Shown here: piece by piece, positions 23,709 to 32,714 of the stretch
How positions within the stretch are numbered: position 1 is the first letter of the stretch
Layout: every line of letters starts with the position of its first letter
Source: an uncultured Eubacteriales bacterium
GTDB taxonomy: Bacteria; Bacillota; Clostridia; Oscillospirales; UMGS1783
Reading direction: 5' to 3'
DNA: 64,000 nucleotides
Assembly: GCA_934456365.1 (NCBI GenBank)
Contig: CAKSHC010000006.1
Coordinates: 1 to 64,000 of the forward strand
Translations under genes and position numbers: made by a program
Notes under the pieces: model-generated
Databases searched by the model: none
What the model was told of the DNA's origin: nothing
Seen by the model: the letters and a program-made list of their open reading frames with translations, nothing else

Positions 23709-23745
23709 AAGGGATACCGTGTGAAAACGCGGTATCCCTTTTTTT
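23709..23745 (+). terminator. Terminator of the MATE gene
   Basis: Arms AAGGGATACCG (23709-23719) and CGGTATCCCTT (23730-23740) around a 10-nt loop, with seven T from 23739. Confidence 0.9.
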
Positions 23746-23939
23746 GCCCTTTTCCTTGCGCTCCGTAGGGATTTTCCCTTTTTTGGCAGAAAGAGAAAAA
23801 GGGGAATATGATTGAAAAGATCAATTTTTCGGTGAGAAAGGGCATGGAAAAAACCGGGGGTCGTGCTATAGTAAAGTTGTATAGAATCGGTGCAAAATTT
23901 TGCATCGTTTATGTCTGAGCATCAGAAAGGAAAGATGGT

Positions 23940-26900
23940 ATGAAAACCAGGAAATGGATTGCATGGCTCCTGGTCGCGGTCATGGCGGCGAGCTTCTTCT
24001 CGCTGTCGGTCTCCGCTGCCGATCCCTACGGGAAAATGGTGGCGGCCGACCTGATCGCGACCTACGAGAACCCCTCCGGCGGCTGGGGTGCAGGCACAAT
24101 GCGCCTGTGCGCCTTTGATGCCTCGGAAAACGCCTATCGGAAAACCACCCAGGGCACGGAATTGTTCTTCAATCTGGGGTGGGACCACGAAGACAGTGGC
24201 GTGATCTACTGGCGAGCCACGCAGGATAATCTCTTCGAGGTGGCCTCGGGCCGCAAGGTGGTCGACGGGAAGCCCATCTCCGCCTGGCTCGAAGAGGGCG
24301 ATTCGCTCAAGATGTGCTTCGAAGCCACCTCCGGCGCGCGCACCTATTTCGACTACGAGGTGCCCACCGGCATCGATTCGTCGGTCACCGCCGAAATGAC
24401 CTCGGATACCGAAGTCACGCTGACCTTCGCCTCCACTCCCGACCTCGGCGCCGGCACCCTCTGGGCCCGCCCCTACACCGAGCGCACCTTCGATCACTTC
24501 CTCCACGACCAAAACGGCTCGGTCGTCCAGCTCGCGCTGGCCTGGACGGGAGCCGAGGGCAATCAGGTCCGCTTCGGCAAAGCCGCCGACGTGACCATTG
24601 ACCTCTTCGATGTCCTGACCGGCAACTATACGGTCGGCGACGGGCTCCTGCGCGATTCCTTCACCGAAGACGAGCGCATGATGCTCTGCTTCGAACCCGC
24701 CTCCGGCGAGCGCCGCTGGATCGAGCTGAGCGTCCCCACCCCCCAGCCGGATGAAACCGTTTCGGCCGTCATGACCGGCCTCAACGAGGTCACGCTCACC
24801 TTTGCCAACACCCCCGATCTCGGCGCGGGCACGCTGCGCGTGGCCGCCTTCGATCCCCAGAGCCGTACCGGGCTTGTCTATAAGGCCGACGGCAGCCTCA
24901 TCCAGTTCGATATGGCCTGGACGGGAGCCGACGGCAACCAGGTCCGCTTCAAGCTCGTTGACGAGTCCCTCAGCCTGTTCGACCTCCTGCGCGGCAAAAC
25001 CGAGGTCGACGGAGCCCCGCTCTCCGATCTTCTCATCGGCGGGCGGCGCATGATGCTCCTCTTCGATTCGGCCGACGGTTCCCGCCGCTGGATCCCCATC
25101 GCCTCGCCCGTCTCGGCGCCGGATGAAACCGTTTCGGCGGCCATGACCGGCCTCAACGAGGTCACCCTTACCTTTGCCTCCACCCCCGACCTCGGCGAAG
25201 GCACGCTGCGCGTCGGCGCGATTGATCCCGATCTTTTCGGCGGCCTGATGACCGACGCCTCCGGCAGCCCCATCTGCTACAATATGGCCTGGACGGGCGC
25301 CGACGGCAATCGGGTTCGCTTCAAGCTTTCGGACGATTCTCTCAGCCTGTATGATCTTCTGCGCGGCAAGGTCGCGGTCGACGGAGCTCCGCTTTCCGAA
25401 AAGCTGACCGGCGAAAAGCGGATCATGCTCTTCTTCGATCCGGTCTCCGGGCCGCGCCGCTGGATCTCGGTGAGCGTGGCCGAAACGGCCATCGATCCCA
25501 CCGTGACCGGCGAAATGACCGGCTCCAACACCGTCACGCTCACCTTCCCCGGCGCCCCCGACCTCGGCGCGGGCACGCTGCGCGTGGGCCTCTACGATCC
25601 CAACCTCTTCGGCGGCCTGGTCTATAAAGCCGACGGCAGCCCCATCCAGTTCGATATGGGCTGGCAGGGCGAAGACGCCACCCACATGCGCTTCGGCCTG
25701 ACCGATTCCTCCCTCAATCTGCTGGAGATCCTGCGCGGCCGCGTTTTGATCGACGGCTCGCCCCTTTCCTCGCTCCTGACCGGCGAGCGGCAGATCTGCC
25801 TGCTGTTCGACGCGCAAAACGGCACCCGTCGCTGGTTTACCGTTTCGATTCCCTCCCCGGCGCTGGATCTGAATGTGACCGGCGAAATGACGGGGATCAA
25901 CGAAGTCACCCTCACCTTTGCCAACACCCCCGACCTCGGCGAAGGCACGCTGCGCGTCGGCGCCTTTGACCCCGAGCTCGTCGGCGGCCTGATGACCGAC
26001 GCCTCCGGCAATCCCATCTGCTACGATATGGCCTGGACGGGCGCCTCGGGCAATCAGGTGCGCTTCAAACTGGTCAACGAATCGCTCAGCCTGCGCGACG
26101 TGCTCAGCGGCAAGATCGAAGTCGACGGAGCCCCGCTTTCCGAGAAAATGACCGGCGAGCGCAAGATCCATCTGTTCTTCGATTCCGTCAGCGGCGCGCG
26201 GCGCTGGTTCCGCGTGTCCTACAGCGTCCCCTCGGTCGACGAAACCGTCACGGCGGTCATGACCGGGCGCAACGAAATGACGCTCACCTTCGCCAACACC
26301 CCCGACCTCGGCGAAGGCACCCTGCGGGTCGCCCCCTTCGATCCCGATTCCTTCGACGGCCGCCTGTTCAACGCCGCCGGCCAGCCGATCCAGTATAATA
26401 TGGGCTGGACGGGCGCTTCGGGCAATCAGGTCCGCTTCGCGCTGACCGAATTCAACGTGAATCTCTACGATGCCGTGCGCGCCCTCGTGGAGGTCGACGG
26501 AGCTCCGCTTTCCGAAAAGCTGACCGGTGAGCGCCGGATGATGCTCTGCTTCGAATCCACCTCCGGCAAGCACCGTTGGATCGCCTTCTCTCTGCCGGCC
26601 CCGATCGAATTCGATACCACCGTGCTGGCTCAGATGACCGACCTGAATATCGTCACCCTCACCTTCCCCGAAACCAACAACCTCGGCGCAGGAACCCTTT
26701 GGGTGCGCGGCTTCTCGAGCCGGGAGCCGGACGGCCTGGTCTATTCCGAAGCCGGAAATCCCGTCCAGTGGCCGATGGGCTGGATCGGCGAGCGCGGCAA
26801 TCGCGTGCGCTTTGCCATGAACGATTCCTCGGCCGACCTGCTCGGCATCCTTTCGGGCACCGTTTCCTTTGACGGCAAGCCCATCCGCGAGGTCCTCGGC

Positions 26901-28304
26901 GAAAACGGAAAGATCGCCCTCTGCTTCGAGTCTGCCGCCGGCTCGCGCCGCTGGTTTGACGTTTCGATCGCAGCCGCCGGCGTCGATTCCTCCGTGACCG
27001 GTTTGATGACCGATCCCGACGCCATGGTCCTGACCTTTGAAAACACCCCCGATCTCGGCGAGGGCACCCTCTATCTGCGCCCCTACGACGCCGACAGCTT
27101 CAATCACCTGGTCTATTCCGAAAGCGGCCGGGTCGTCGAGTTCCCGCTCGCCTGGAAGGGCGCTTCGGGCAATCAGGTGATCTTCGGTATGGCCTCGGAA
27201 GCCTCGATGTACGACGTGGCCACCGGCCGCGCCCTCTTCGAGGGTAAGCCCCTGAGCGACTATCTCGGCGAAGGCGATTCCATGATGCTCTGCTTCGAGC
27301 CGACGGGCATGGATCGCCGCTGGTTCGGCTTTGCCATCGGCAGCATCCGTCGCGATGCGGAGGTCAAGGGCTTCCTGCTCAATGAAAATCAGCTCGCCAT
27401 GCGCTTCCCGCATCCCAGCTCACTGGGCGAAGGCACGCTCTGGCTGCGCCTTCTGGATGAAAGCGGCTTCGGCGACGTGACCTTCCTTCCCGACGGCACC
27501 CCCGTCCAGGTCCCGCTGCGCTGGGTCAGCGCCTATGGAAACGACATCAACTTCCGCCTCGGCGACGACGTCCGCGGCGTCAGCCTGGCCGATGTTCTGG
27601 CCGGAAAGATCGCCTTCGGCGACCGGCTCCTCTCCGATCTGATCGACGAAAACCATCGCCTCATGCTCTGCTTCGAAACCATCGCCGGCCAGCGCACCTG
27701 GTATGAGATCGCGCAGTCGTCGGTCACGGTCACCGATCCCCATATCGTGTCGGCCACGGTCATCAACGAAACGCAGGTCGTGGTGGTCTTCTCGGAAGCG
27801 GTGAAGATCGTCGGCAATCCCTTCCTGGCCATCCGCCTGTGCGGCACGGGCAGCGAGCTCGCCTGGGTCGACGGGAAGCCCCTGCAGCTGACCGGCGGCT
27901 GGAGCGTGAGCGAATCCGCCCCCAATATGCTCCTCTGGACGCTCGACACCCAAAACGACCTCGGCGTCACATCGCTCCTGTCGTTTTTGGATGAAAACGG
28001 CAAAATGCCGGACTATCCCGAGCTGAGCGCCCTGTTCTGCATCGAGGAAAACCTCGGCGGCCAGAGCGACCCCTGCGACGGCACCATCGAAGGCGTGATC
28101 GGCGAATCGGGCAATAAGCTCTATGCCAATAAGATCGGCCCCGGCGCCGACCACGACGGCGCCTACGCTGCGCTGATCGTTTCGCCGGGCGGCAGCCCCT
28201 TCACCGGCGACCCGATCGCCATTCCCATCGCCCTCGCCGCCCTTGGCCTTGCCGCCTGCGCGGGCCTGGTGGTTCTTCGCCGCCGTAAATCCTGCCGTCA
28301 TTAA
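23940..28304 (+). CDS. Giant cell-surface protein with ten ~125-residue repeats and SPFTGD anchor
   Basis: 1454 residues. Signal peptide about 1-26. Ten tandem units follow: unit 1 from about residue 34, then starts at about 149, 274 and so on to unit 10 at 1142. The consensus unit contains VTLTFANTPDLGEGTLRV, DPxxFGGL, AWTGASGNQVRF, VDGAPLSEKLTGE, and MLxFDSxSGxRRW. Units 1 and 8-10 have drifted most. Residues about 1269-1410 form a different module shared with the next gene product. The end has SPFTGD (1419-1424), a hydrophobic helix and RRRKSCRH, as in sortase substrates. GAAAGG precedes ATG 23940. I do not recognise the repeat family; adhesion or polysaccharide binding is inferred from architecture. 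Confidence 0.75.
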   Translation: MKTRKWIAWLLVAVMAASFFSLSVSAADPYGKMVAADLIATYENPSGGWGAGTMRLCAFDASENAYRKTTQGTELFFNLGWDHEDSGVIYWRATQDNLFEVASGRKVVDGKPISAWLEEGDSLKMCFEATSGARTYFDYEVPTGIDSSVTAEMTSDTEVTLTFASTPDLGAGTLWARPYTERTFDHFLHDQNGSVVQLALAWTGAEGNQVRFGKAADVTIDLFDVLTGNYTVGDGLLRDSFTEDERMMLCFEPASGERRWIELSVPTPQPDETVSAVMTGLNEVTLTFANTPDLGAGTLRVAAFDPQSRTGLVYKADGSLIQFDMAWTGADGNQVRFKLVDESLSLFDLLRGKTEVDGAPLSDLLIGGRRMMLLFDSADGSRRWIPIASPVSAPDETVSAAMTGLNEVTLTFASTPDLGEGTLRVGAIDPDLFGGLMTDASGSPICYNMAWTGADGNRVRFKLSDDSLSLYDLLRGKVAVDGAPLSEKLTGEKRIMLFFDPVSGPRRWISVSVAETAIDPTVTGEMTGSNTVTLTFPGAPDLGAGTLRVGLYDPNLFGGLVYKADGSPIQFDMGWQGEDATHMRFGLTDSSLNLLEILRGRVLIDGSPLSSLLTGERQICLLFDAQNGTRRWFTVSIPSPALDLNVTGEMTGINEVTLTFANTPDLGEGTLRVGAFDPELVGGLMTDASGNPICYDMAWTGASGNQVRFKLVNESLSLRDVLSGKIEVDGAPLSEKMTGERKIHLFFDSVSGARRWFRVSYSVPSVDETVTAVMTGRNEMTLTFANTPDLGEGTLRVAPFDPDSFDGRLFNAAGQPIQYNMGWTGASGNQVRFALTEFNVNLYDAVRALVEVDGAPLSEKLTGERRMMLCFESTSGKHRWIAFSLPAPIEFDTTVLAQMTDLNIVTLTFPETNNLGAGTLWVRGFSSREPDGLVYSEAGNPVQWPMGWIGERGNRVRFAMNDSSADLLGILSGTVSFDGKPIREVLGENGKIALCFESAAGSRRWFDVSIAAAGVDSSVTGLMTDPDAMVLTFENTPDLGEGTLYLRPYDADSFNHLVYSESGRVVEFPLAWKGASGNQVIFGMASEASMYDVATGRALFEGKPLSDYLGEGDSMMLCFEPTGMDRRWFGFAIGSIRRDAEVKGFLLNENQLAMRFPHPSSLGEGTLWLRLLDESGFGDVTFLPDGTPVQVPLRWVSAYGNDINFRLGDDVRGVSLADVLAGKIAFGDRLLSDLIDENHRLMLCFETIAGQRTWYEIAQSSVTVTDPHIVSATVINETQVVVVFSEAVKIVGNPFLAIRLCGTGSELAWVDGKPLQLTGGWSVSESAPNMLLWTLDTQNDLGVTSLLSFLDENGKMPDYPELSALFCIEENLGGQSDPCDGTIEGVIGESGNKLYANKIGPGADHDGAYAALIVSPGGSPFTGDPIAIPIALAALGLAACAGLVVLRRRKSCRH

Positions 28305-28322
28305 CTCATTGGGAGAAACAAC

Positions 28323-29066
28323 ATGAAAAAAATCCTGTCCTTTCTTTTGGCTCTGATGCTTCTCGCCGGTCTGTGCGTTTTGCCGGCGAGCGCCGAAGAG
28401 GATCTTTCGGTCAAACGGGTCGTCGCCGTAAGCGCCACCCAGCTGGTCATCGAATTCTCGCAGCCCGTGGCCTTCAATATGAACGGTCAGAGCCGCGGGC
28501 CCTGGATCTGCCTGCGCCCCGTGGAGAAAAACGGCGGCTCCCTCTGGGGGCGCGGCCCCCGCGAGGATAAGTGCATCCAGTTTATCGGCAGCTACGAATT
28601 CCTCGACGAAAAGTTCGACCGTGTGCTGTGGACCATCGAGCTGGGCAGCTGCTACGACAACCCCAGCATCGAATCCATCGTCAACCACGAAGGCGATATG
28701 AAGGAATGGGAGGCCTATCCCGTCAAGCTCTATCTGCAGGAGGTCCCCTTCGATGAAAACGATCCCGGCTCGGCCGAGATCGACAACATCACCACCCGAG
28801 ACGGCAAAACCTACCTGCCCTCCAACGTTCCCATCGAGCGCTGGGCCACCAGCATCTACGACATCGAGTTTGACTACAACTACGACCTCGGCGCCAAAGC
28901 CCTCACCCCCGGGGCCACCAAGCTCGTGCTCGGAGGCAGCGCCGGCGGCTCCGCTTCCGCCACCTTGCCCTATCTGATCGGCGGCGCTGCCGGGCTCCTG
29001 ATCGGAGCGGTGGTTGCGGTTCTGATTTTGGGCGGCAGAAAGAAAAAGGCCCGGAAAGAAGGGTGA
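28323..29066 (+). CDS. Small membrane protein sharing the terminal module of the repeat protein
   Basis: 247 residues. Signal peptide about 1-23 (LCVLPASAEE). The extracellular part begins VKRVVAVSATQLVIEFSQPV and continues through WICLRPVE to FDRVLWTIELG. This parallels the module near the end of the preceding protein (VSATVINETQVVVVFSEAV, FLAIRLCG, MLLWTLD). A C-terminal transmembrane helix (about 214-238) and KKKARKEG tail anchor it; there is no SPxTG motif. It is 18 nt downstream of the repeat protein gene and 4 nt upstream of the glycosidase gene, so the three are one operon. Function unknown. Confidence 0.65.
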   Translation: MKKILSFLLALMLLAGLCVLPASAEEDLSVKRVVAVSATQLVIEFSQPVAFNMNGQSRGPWICLRPVEKNGGSLWGRGPREDKCIQFIGSYEFLDEKFDRVLWTIELGSCYDNPSIESIVNHEGDMKEWEAYPVKLYLQEVPFDENDPGSAEIDNITTRDGKTYLPSNVPIERWATSIYDIEFDYNYDLGAKALTPGATKLVLGGSAGGSASATLPYLIGGAAGLLIGAVVAVLILGGRKKKARKEG

Positions 29067-29070
29067 TGGC

Positions 29071-31242
29071 ATGAAAAAGCTGCTCGCCCTTCTCCTGATC
29101 GCCGCCTCCCTGTTGGGGCTCTGCTCCTGCGCGGCCTCCGGCCCGTCTGCTTTGCGCGTGGGCTATACCATCCAAAACGACGACAACCATGAATACTACT
29201 TCATGGATCGCGAAAACGTCCTGACCTCCTCCGATCTGGCCACCACCCAAAGCGAGCTCGACCGCGCCGGCGCCTGGCTGACGGAAAACATCCTCAAAAG
29301 CTCGGAAACCGGCAAATGTGCCTTCGATTTCAAAATCGGAGAGCAGTCCTTCGCCGAAACCGTGAAGGACTGGACGGTGAAAACCGAGCTCACCGGGGAA
29401 ACCGACGACGCGGCAACCTATCAGCTCACCTATACCCGCGCGGAAAAACCCATCCGCGTGACCGTCACCGCCACGCTCTATAAAGCCTATGCCGTGGCCG
29501 AATATGTGGTCTGGCTCACAAACGACGGCTCATCCGACTCCGAAACCGTCAGCTCCCTCTATGGGATCGACGCCGTGTTCGCTGCGGATAATTCCCGCGC
29601 CGACGGCTCGGTGGAGCTGACCTCCTTCAAGGGCGGCGTCGACGAGGCCTCCTCCTTCGAGCCCTCCACCATCACGCTCGCCAACGAAAAGAGCAAATCC
29701 TACGCCAATGCCGGCGGCCGCTCCACGGCCTTCGGCGCCCCCTATGTCAACGCCGCATGGGAAAGCCGGGATGCCGCATGGGGCCGCGAGGGCGTCTTCT
29801 TCTCGGTCGGCTGGTCCGGCCAGTGGCAGATCGACTGCAAAAACACCGGCGATGGCCTGCGCTTCCAAGGCAAGCAGCAGAAGTTCTCCTCGCCGCTGCA
29901 TGCGGGCGAGTCGGTGCGCACCCCGCTGGTCACCCTCCTTTTCTGGGAAAAGGATTTCATGCGCTCGCAGAACCTCTGGCGCCGCTGGCTGTATAACGTC
30001 GCCATGATCCGGCCCTCGGGCGAACCGGCCCAGCCCCTGATCTACGGCAACGCCGGCCCCTCCAACGACCTCCTCGGCACCCGCACCCGGGAAGCTCAGC
30101 TGAGCGCTCAGCAGCGCTGGAAGGACCTCGGCTTTGATATCGACGCCTGGCAGATCGACGCCGGCTGGTATCCGCTGGTCATCCAGGGCGAGTGGTCCTC
30201 CACCGGCAACTGGTACGCCGACCCCGAAACCTTTGGCGAAAACCTCTCGGAGATCGGAAAGTCCGCCGCGGCCAACGGCTGGAAGTTCATCCTCTGGTAT
30301 GAGCCCGAGCGGATGGTCACCAACTCCGATTGGGAAAAGCAGTTCCGCGATACCGACTGGATCTTCACCGGTGTCGGCGGCACCCGCGTGCTCAACCTCT
30401 CCAAAGACGAGGTCACCGATTTCCTGATCGCCTTCATGAAGGAGTCTCTGGGCGAAAATGCCGTGGATATCTACCGGATGGACTGCAACATCGTCGCCCC
30501 CAGCCTGCGCGATTATTGGAACGACTTCGATGAAGAAGGCCGCACCGGTATGACCGAGAACCACTACGTGGTCAACCTCCTGCGCTTTTACGACGCCATC
30601 ATCGACTTCCTCGGCCCCGAGAACTTCATCGACAACTGCGCCTCGGGCGGCAAGCGTATGGATCTCGAGATCTACCGCCGCACCCTCACCCTTTGGCGCG
30701 ACGACGCCTGCTATGCCCCCATCATCACCCAGTGCCATTCCTGGAGCTATAACTTCCTCTTCCCCTATTCAGGGCAGGGCACTATCCAGTCCACCTATAA
30801 GAAGATCCCCTATGACTTCCGTTCCAACCTGATGACCTCCATGGTCTGCGTTTGGGACAGCAAGCTGATGGCAAGCGACGTGCGCATCGAGCAGGCGTAT
30901 AAGAACTGCATCCGGGAATTCCGGGCCTATGCCGGCTACCTCACGGGCGATTATTATCCGCTTTTGCCCTTCACCTCCGACCAGCAGGCCTGGCTCGGCT
31001 ATTCCTTCGTCAACTACGAAGGCACCGAGGGCCTGATCCAGCTCTTCCGCCGCTACAGTACCGTCGACGAGCAGCATGTCTTCCTCAGCGGCCTGGTCGC
31101 CGAGAAAACCTATGTCGTCCGCGATATCGATACCGACCTCGAGCTGCACGCCACCGGCGCCCAGCTGATGCGCGACGGGATCACCGTCGGCGCCAATGAA
31201 TCCAACACCGCCCTGATCCTCACCGTCACGGCCGAGGATTGA
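29071..31242 (+). CDS. GH36-type alpha-galactosidase lipoprotein
   Basis: 723 residues, near the usual size for glycoside hydrolase family 36. The signal peptide ends in the lipobox LGLCSC. A beta-sandwich N-domain precedes the catalytic barrel: DAWQIDAGWYP, FILWYEPERM, IYRMDCN with likely nucleophile Asp471, NCASGGKRMDLE, and WRDDACY with a likely acid/base Asp544 or Asp545. It should release terminal alpha-galactose (raffinose-type sugars, galactomannan side chains) outside the membrane. Being a lipoprotein in an operon with two surface proteins suggests capture and trimming at the cell surface. An AraC regulator faces it across a shared terminator. Confidence 0.85.
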   Translation: MKKLLALLLIAASLLGLCSCAASGPSALRVGYTIQNDDNHEYYFMDRENVLTSSDLATTQSELDRAGAWLTENILKSSETGKCAFDFKIGEQSFAETVKDWTVKTELTGETDDAATYQLTYTRAEKPIRVTVTATLYKAYAVAEYVVWLTNDGSSDSETVSSLYGIDAVFAADNSRADGSVELTSFKGGVDEASSFEPSTITLANEKSKSYANAGGRSTAFGAPYVNAAWESRDAAWGREGVFFSVGWSGQWQIDCKNTGDGLRFQGKQQKFSSPLHAGESVRTPLVTLLFWEKDFMRSQNLWRRWLYNVAMIRPSGEPAQPLIYGNAGPSNDLLGTRTREAQLSAQQRWKDLGFDIDAWQIDAGWYPLVIQGEWSSTGNWYADPETFGENLSEIGKSAAANGWKFILWYEPERMVTNSDWEKQFRDTDWIFTGVGGTRVLNLSKDEVTDFLIAFMKESLGENAVDIYRMDCNIVAPSLRDYWNDFDEEGRTGMTENHYVVNLLRFYDAIIDFLGPENFIDNCASGGKRMDLEIYRRTLTLWRDDACYAPIITQCHSWSYNFLFPYSGQGTIQSTYKKIPYDFRSNLMTSMVCVWDSKLMASDVRIEQAYKNCIREFRAYAGYLTGDYYPLLPFTSDQQAWLGYSFVNYEGTEGLIQLFRRYSTVDEQHVFLSGLVAEKTYVVRDIDTDLELHATGAQLMRDGITVGANESNTALILTVTAED

Positions 31243-31251
31243 GCAAAAAAG

Positions 31252-31285
31252 AAAAACTCCCGAGAGAGCTCTCTCGGGAGTTTTT
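31252..31285. terminator. Bidirectional terminator between the GH36 and AraC genes
   Basis: AAAAACTCCCGAGAGA (31252-31267) pairs fully with TCTCTCGGGAGTTTTT (31270-31285). A-rich left and T-rich right arms let it work for both convergent genes. Confidence 0.9.
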
Positions 31286-31292
31286 GCGTCGC

Positions 31293-32090
31293 TTATTCCT
31301 CGGGCTGATCTTCCGCCCGCAAAAGCCATTCGGCCCGGTATTTGGCGGGAGTCACCCCATTGTGAGCCTTGAACATGCGGATGAAATGAAATTCGTTGGA
31401 AAAGCCTACCGCTTCGGCCACCTTGGCAATGGAATCGCGCCGGTAAAGGAGCAGCTGCTTGGAGCTTTCTATGCGGTCGTTGATGAGGTCGGCCTTGGGC
31501 GAAATACCGAAAGCCAGCCGGTAGAGCCGGTAAAACTGAGCAGGGGAGAGGGCGATCATATCCGCCATATCCTTGACCGTCCAGTCGCGGGCCAGCTGGG
31601 AATGCACCCGGGTGCGCACGCTTAAAAGCTGGGATAGCATGTTCTCGTCTAGGGAAAGAACGCTGGGCTCGGTCTGCCGGGCCAGGCGCCAGAAAAGAAC
31701 CTCGATCAGCCCGTCGATCACCTCGCTGCTGTAGCGATCCTGTAGGAGCCATTCGATCTCCATCTGCTGCAGGATCACATGGATCGGCGCCGTCTTGTCG
31801 GCGTAATAAACGGTGTTGTAGGAAAGGCCGCGCTCCTGCATCAGCGCGTCCAGATTTCCGGACAGGTGGAACCAGTCGTGCAGAACCTCGCCCTTGCAGT
31901 AGAATTTCTGATAGGAATGCTTATTCCATAAGATCCAGGCGCCGGGCCGGGTCGAAACGGATTTCCCGTCCAGCCAGATGGTCACGGGCGTGTGGAAATA
32001 GCAGAAGATGTATTCATCCCGCGTGTCCGGCCGCTCGAGGCGAAAATGCCGGAATTCGGTCTGCATCAGCTGCATCTTGAGGATCTTCAT
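31293..32090 (-). CDS. AraC-family transcriptional regulator
   Basis: 265 residues. The N-terminal ~150 residues form a cupin-like sensing domain (WLDGKSVSTRPGAWILW and neighbouring His/Trp residues). The C-terminal ~100 hold two helix-turn-helix motifs: WTVKDMADMIALSPAQFYRLY and IAKVAEAVGFSNEFHFIRMF, ending in the AraC signature with GVTPAKYR. Regulators of this shape often control sugar genes, and the alpha-galactosidase gene is convergent next door, which makes it a plausible target. The start follows GAGGG, 15 nt after the stop of the upstream membrane protein gene. Confidence 0.85.
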   Translation of the reverse strand: MKILKMQLMQTEFRHFRLERPDTRDEYIFCYFHTPVTIWLDGKSVSTRPGAWILWNKHSYQKFYCKGEVLHDWFHLSGNLDALMQERGLSYNTVYYADKTAPIHVILQQMEIEWLLQDRYSSEVIDGLIEVLFWRLARQTEPSVLSLDENMLSQLLSVRTRVHSQLARDWTVKDMADMIALSPAQFYRLYRLAFGISPKADLINDRIESSKQLLLYRRDSIAKVAEAVGFSNEFHFIRMFKAHNGVTPAKYRAEWLLRAEDQPEE

Positions 32091-32105
32091 GCCCGCGCCC
32101 TCGGC

Positions 32106-32702
32106 TCAGGCCCGGAATTTCTTGCGCAGAAATTCCTTCAGCATGGGCAGAAGCAAAAAGGCCGTCAGTCCGCTCAGCAGCGCGCACACCAGCTGCCCGT
32201 GCAGCGTCTGCGCCTTCATCAGGGAAATGGCGGCCTGCTCGGCAGCCTCGTTGTCCAGATTCTGGAACAGCGTCACCAAACTGGAATACCGGGTCAGAAC
32301 CTTGTTCACAACCAGCCACAAAACGGCATACTTCACAGCCGCCCCGCCGATGTATCCGATCAGCAGGAAAACCGGCTTGTGCTTTTGCACCACAAGGCAG
32401 AAGAACAGCAGCATGAAGCATTCGGCCATGATCTGCGGGATCATCAGCACGGGAGACATCATGCCCGCCAGATAGTAGCGCAGCACCGGCAGAAGAAAGG
32501 CCAAAACGCAGCCGCCGTATAAATGCCCCGTCAGCCCCACCGCCACAAAGAGGATCAGGTCGATCAGAAAGCAAACCACAAACGATTTGAGCTCCACTCC
32601 CAGAAGCTCGGTGCCGGGCAGAAGGGAGCAAAGCAGGATCAGAACGGCGCCGACAACCGCCAGCGCGGCGATCTTGGCCATGTTTTGCAGAGATGTTTTC
32701 AT
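32106..32702 (-). CDS. Integral membrane protein, possible ECF transporter S component
   Basis: 198 residues with five or six hydrophobic segments and few charged residues until the C-terminal KEFLRKKFRA. The size, the short loops and the pattern GHLYGGCVLAFLLPVLRY, then MIPQIMAECFMLLFF, resemble substrate-binding S components of energy-coupling-factor transporters, whose shared core is encoded at 42807-45311. No ligand motif is recognised. AAAGGAGA precedes ATG 32702. It lies between the yfbR-type gene and the AraC gene on the same strand with 12-15 nt gaps. Confidence 0.5.
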   Translation of the reverse strand: MKTSLQNMAKIAALAVVGAVLILLCSLLPGTELLGVELKSFVVCFLIDLILFVAVGLTGHLYGGCVLAFLLPVLRYYLAGMMSPVLMIPQIMAECFMLLFFCLVVQKHKPVFLLIGYIGGAAVKYAVLWLVVNKVLTRYSSLVTLFQNLDNEAAEQAAISLMKAQTLHGQLVCALLSGLTAFLLLPMLKEFLRKKFRA

Positions 32703-32714
32703 AATGTTCTCCTT

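Noticed and set aside
23922..27413. 1163-codon open frame antisense to the repeat protein
   Set aside because: GC-rich, codon-biased genes commonly leave long antisense frames. The forward frame has signal peptide, ordered repeats, anchor and ribosome binding site; the reverse has none.
24384..27720. Regular ~375-nt periodicity that might suggest a CRISPR-like or satellite array
   Set aside because: The period is that of protein repeats in frame; units diverge mostly at synonymous and conservative sites and there are no short identical repeats with unique spacers.
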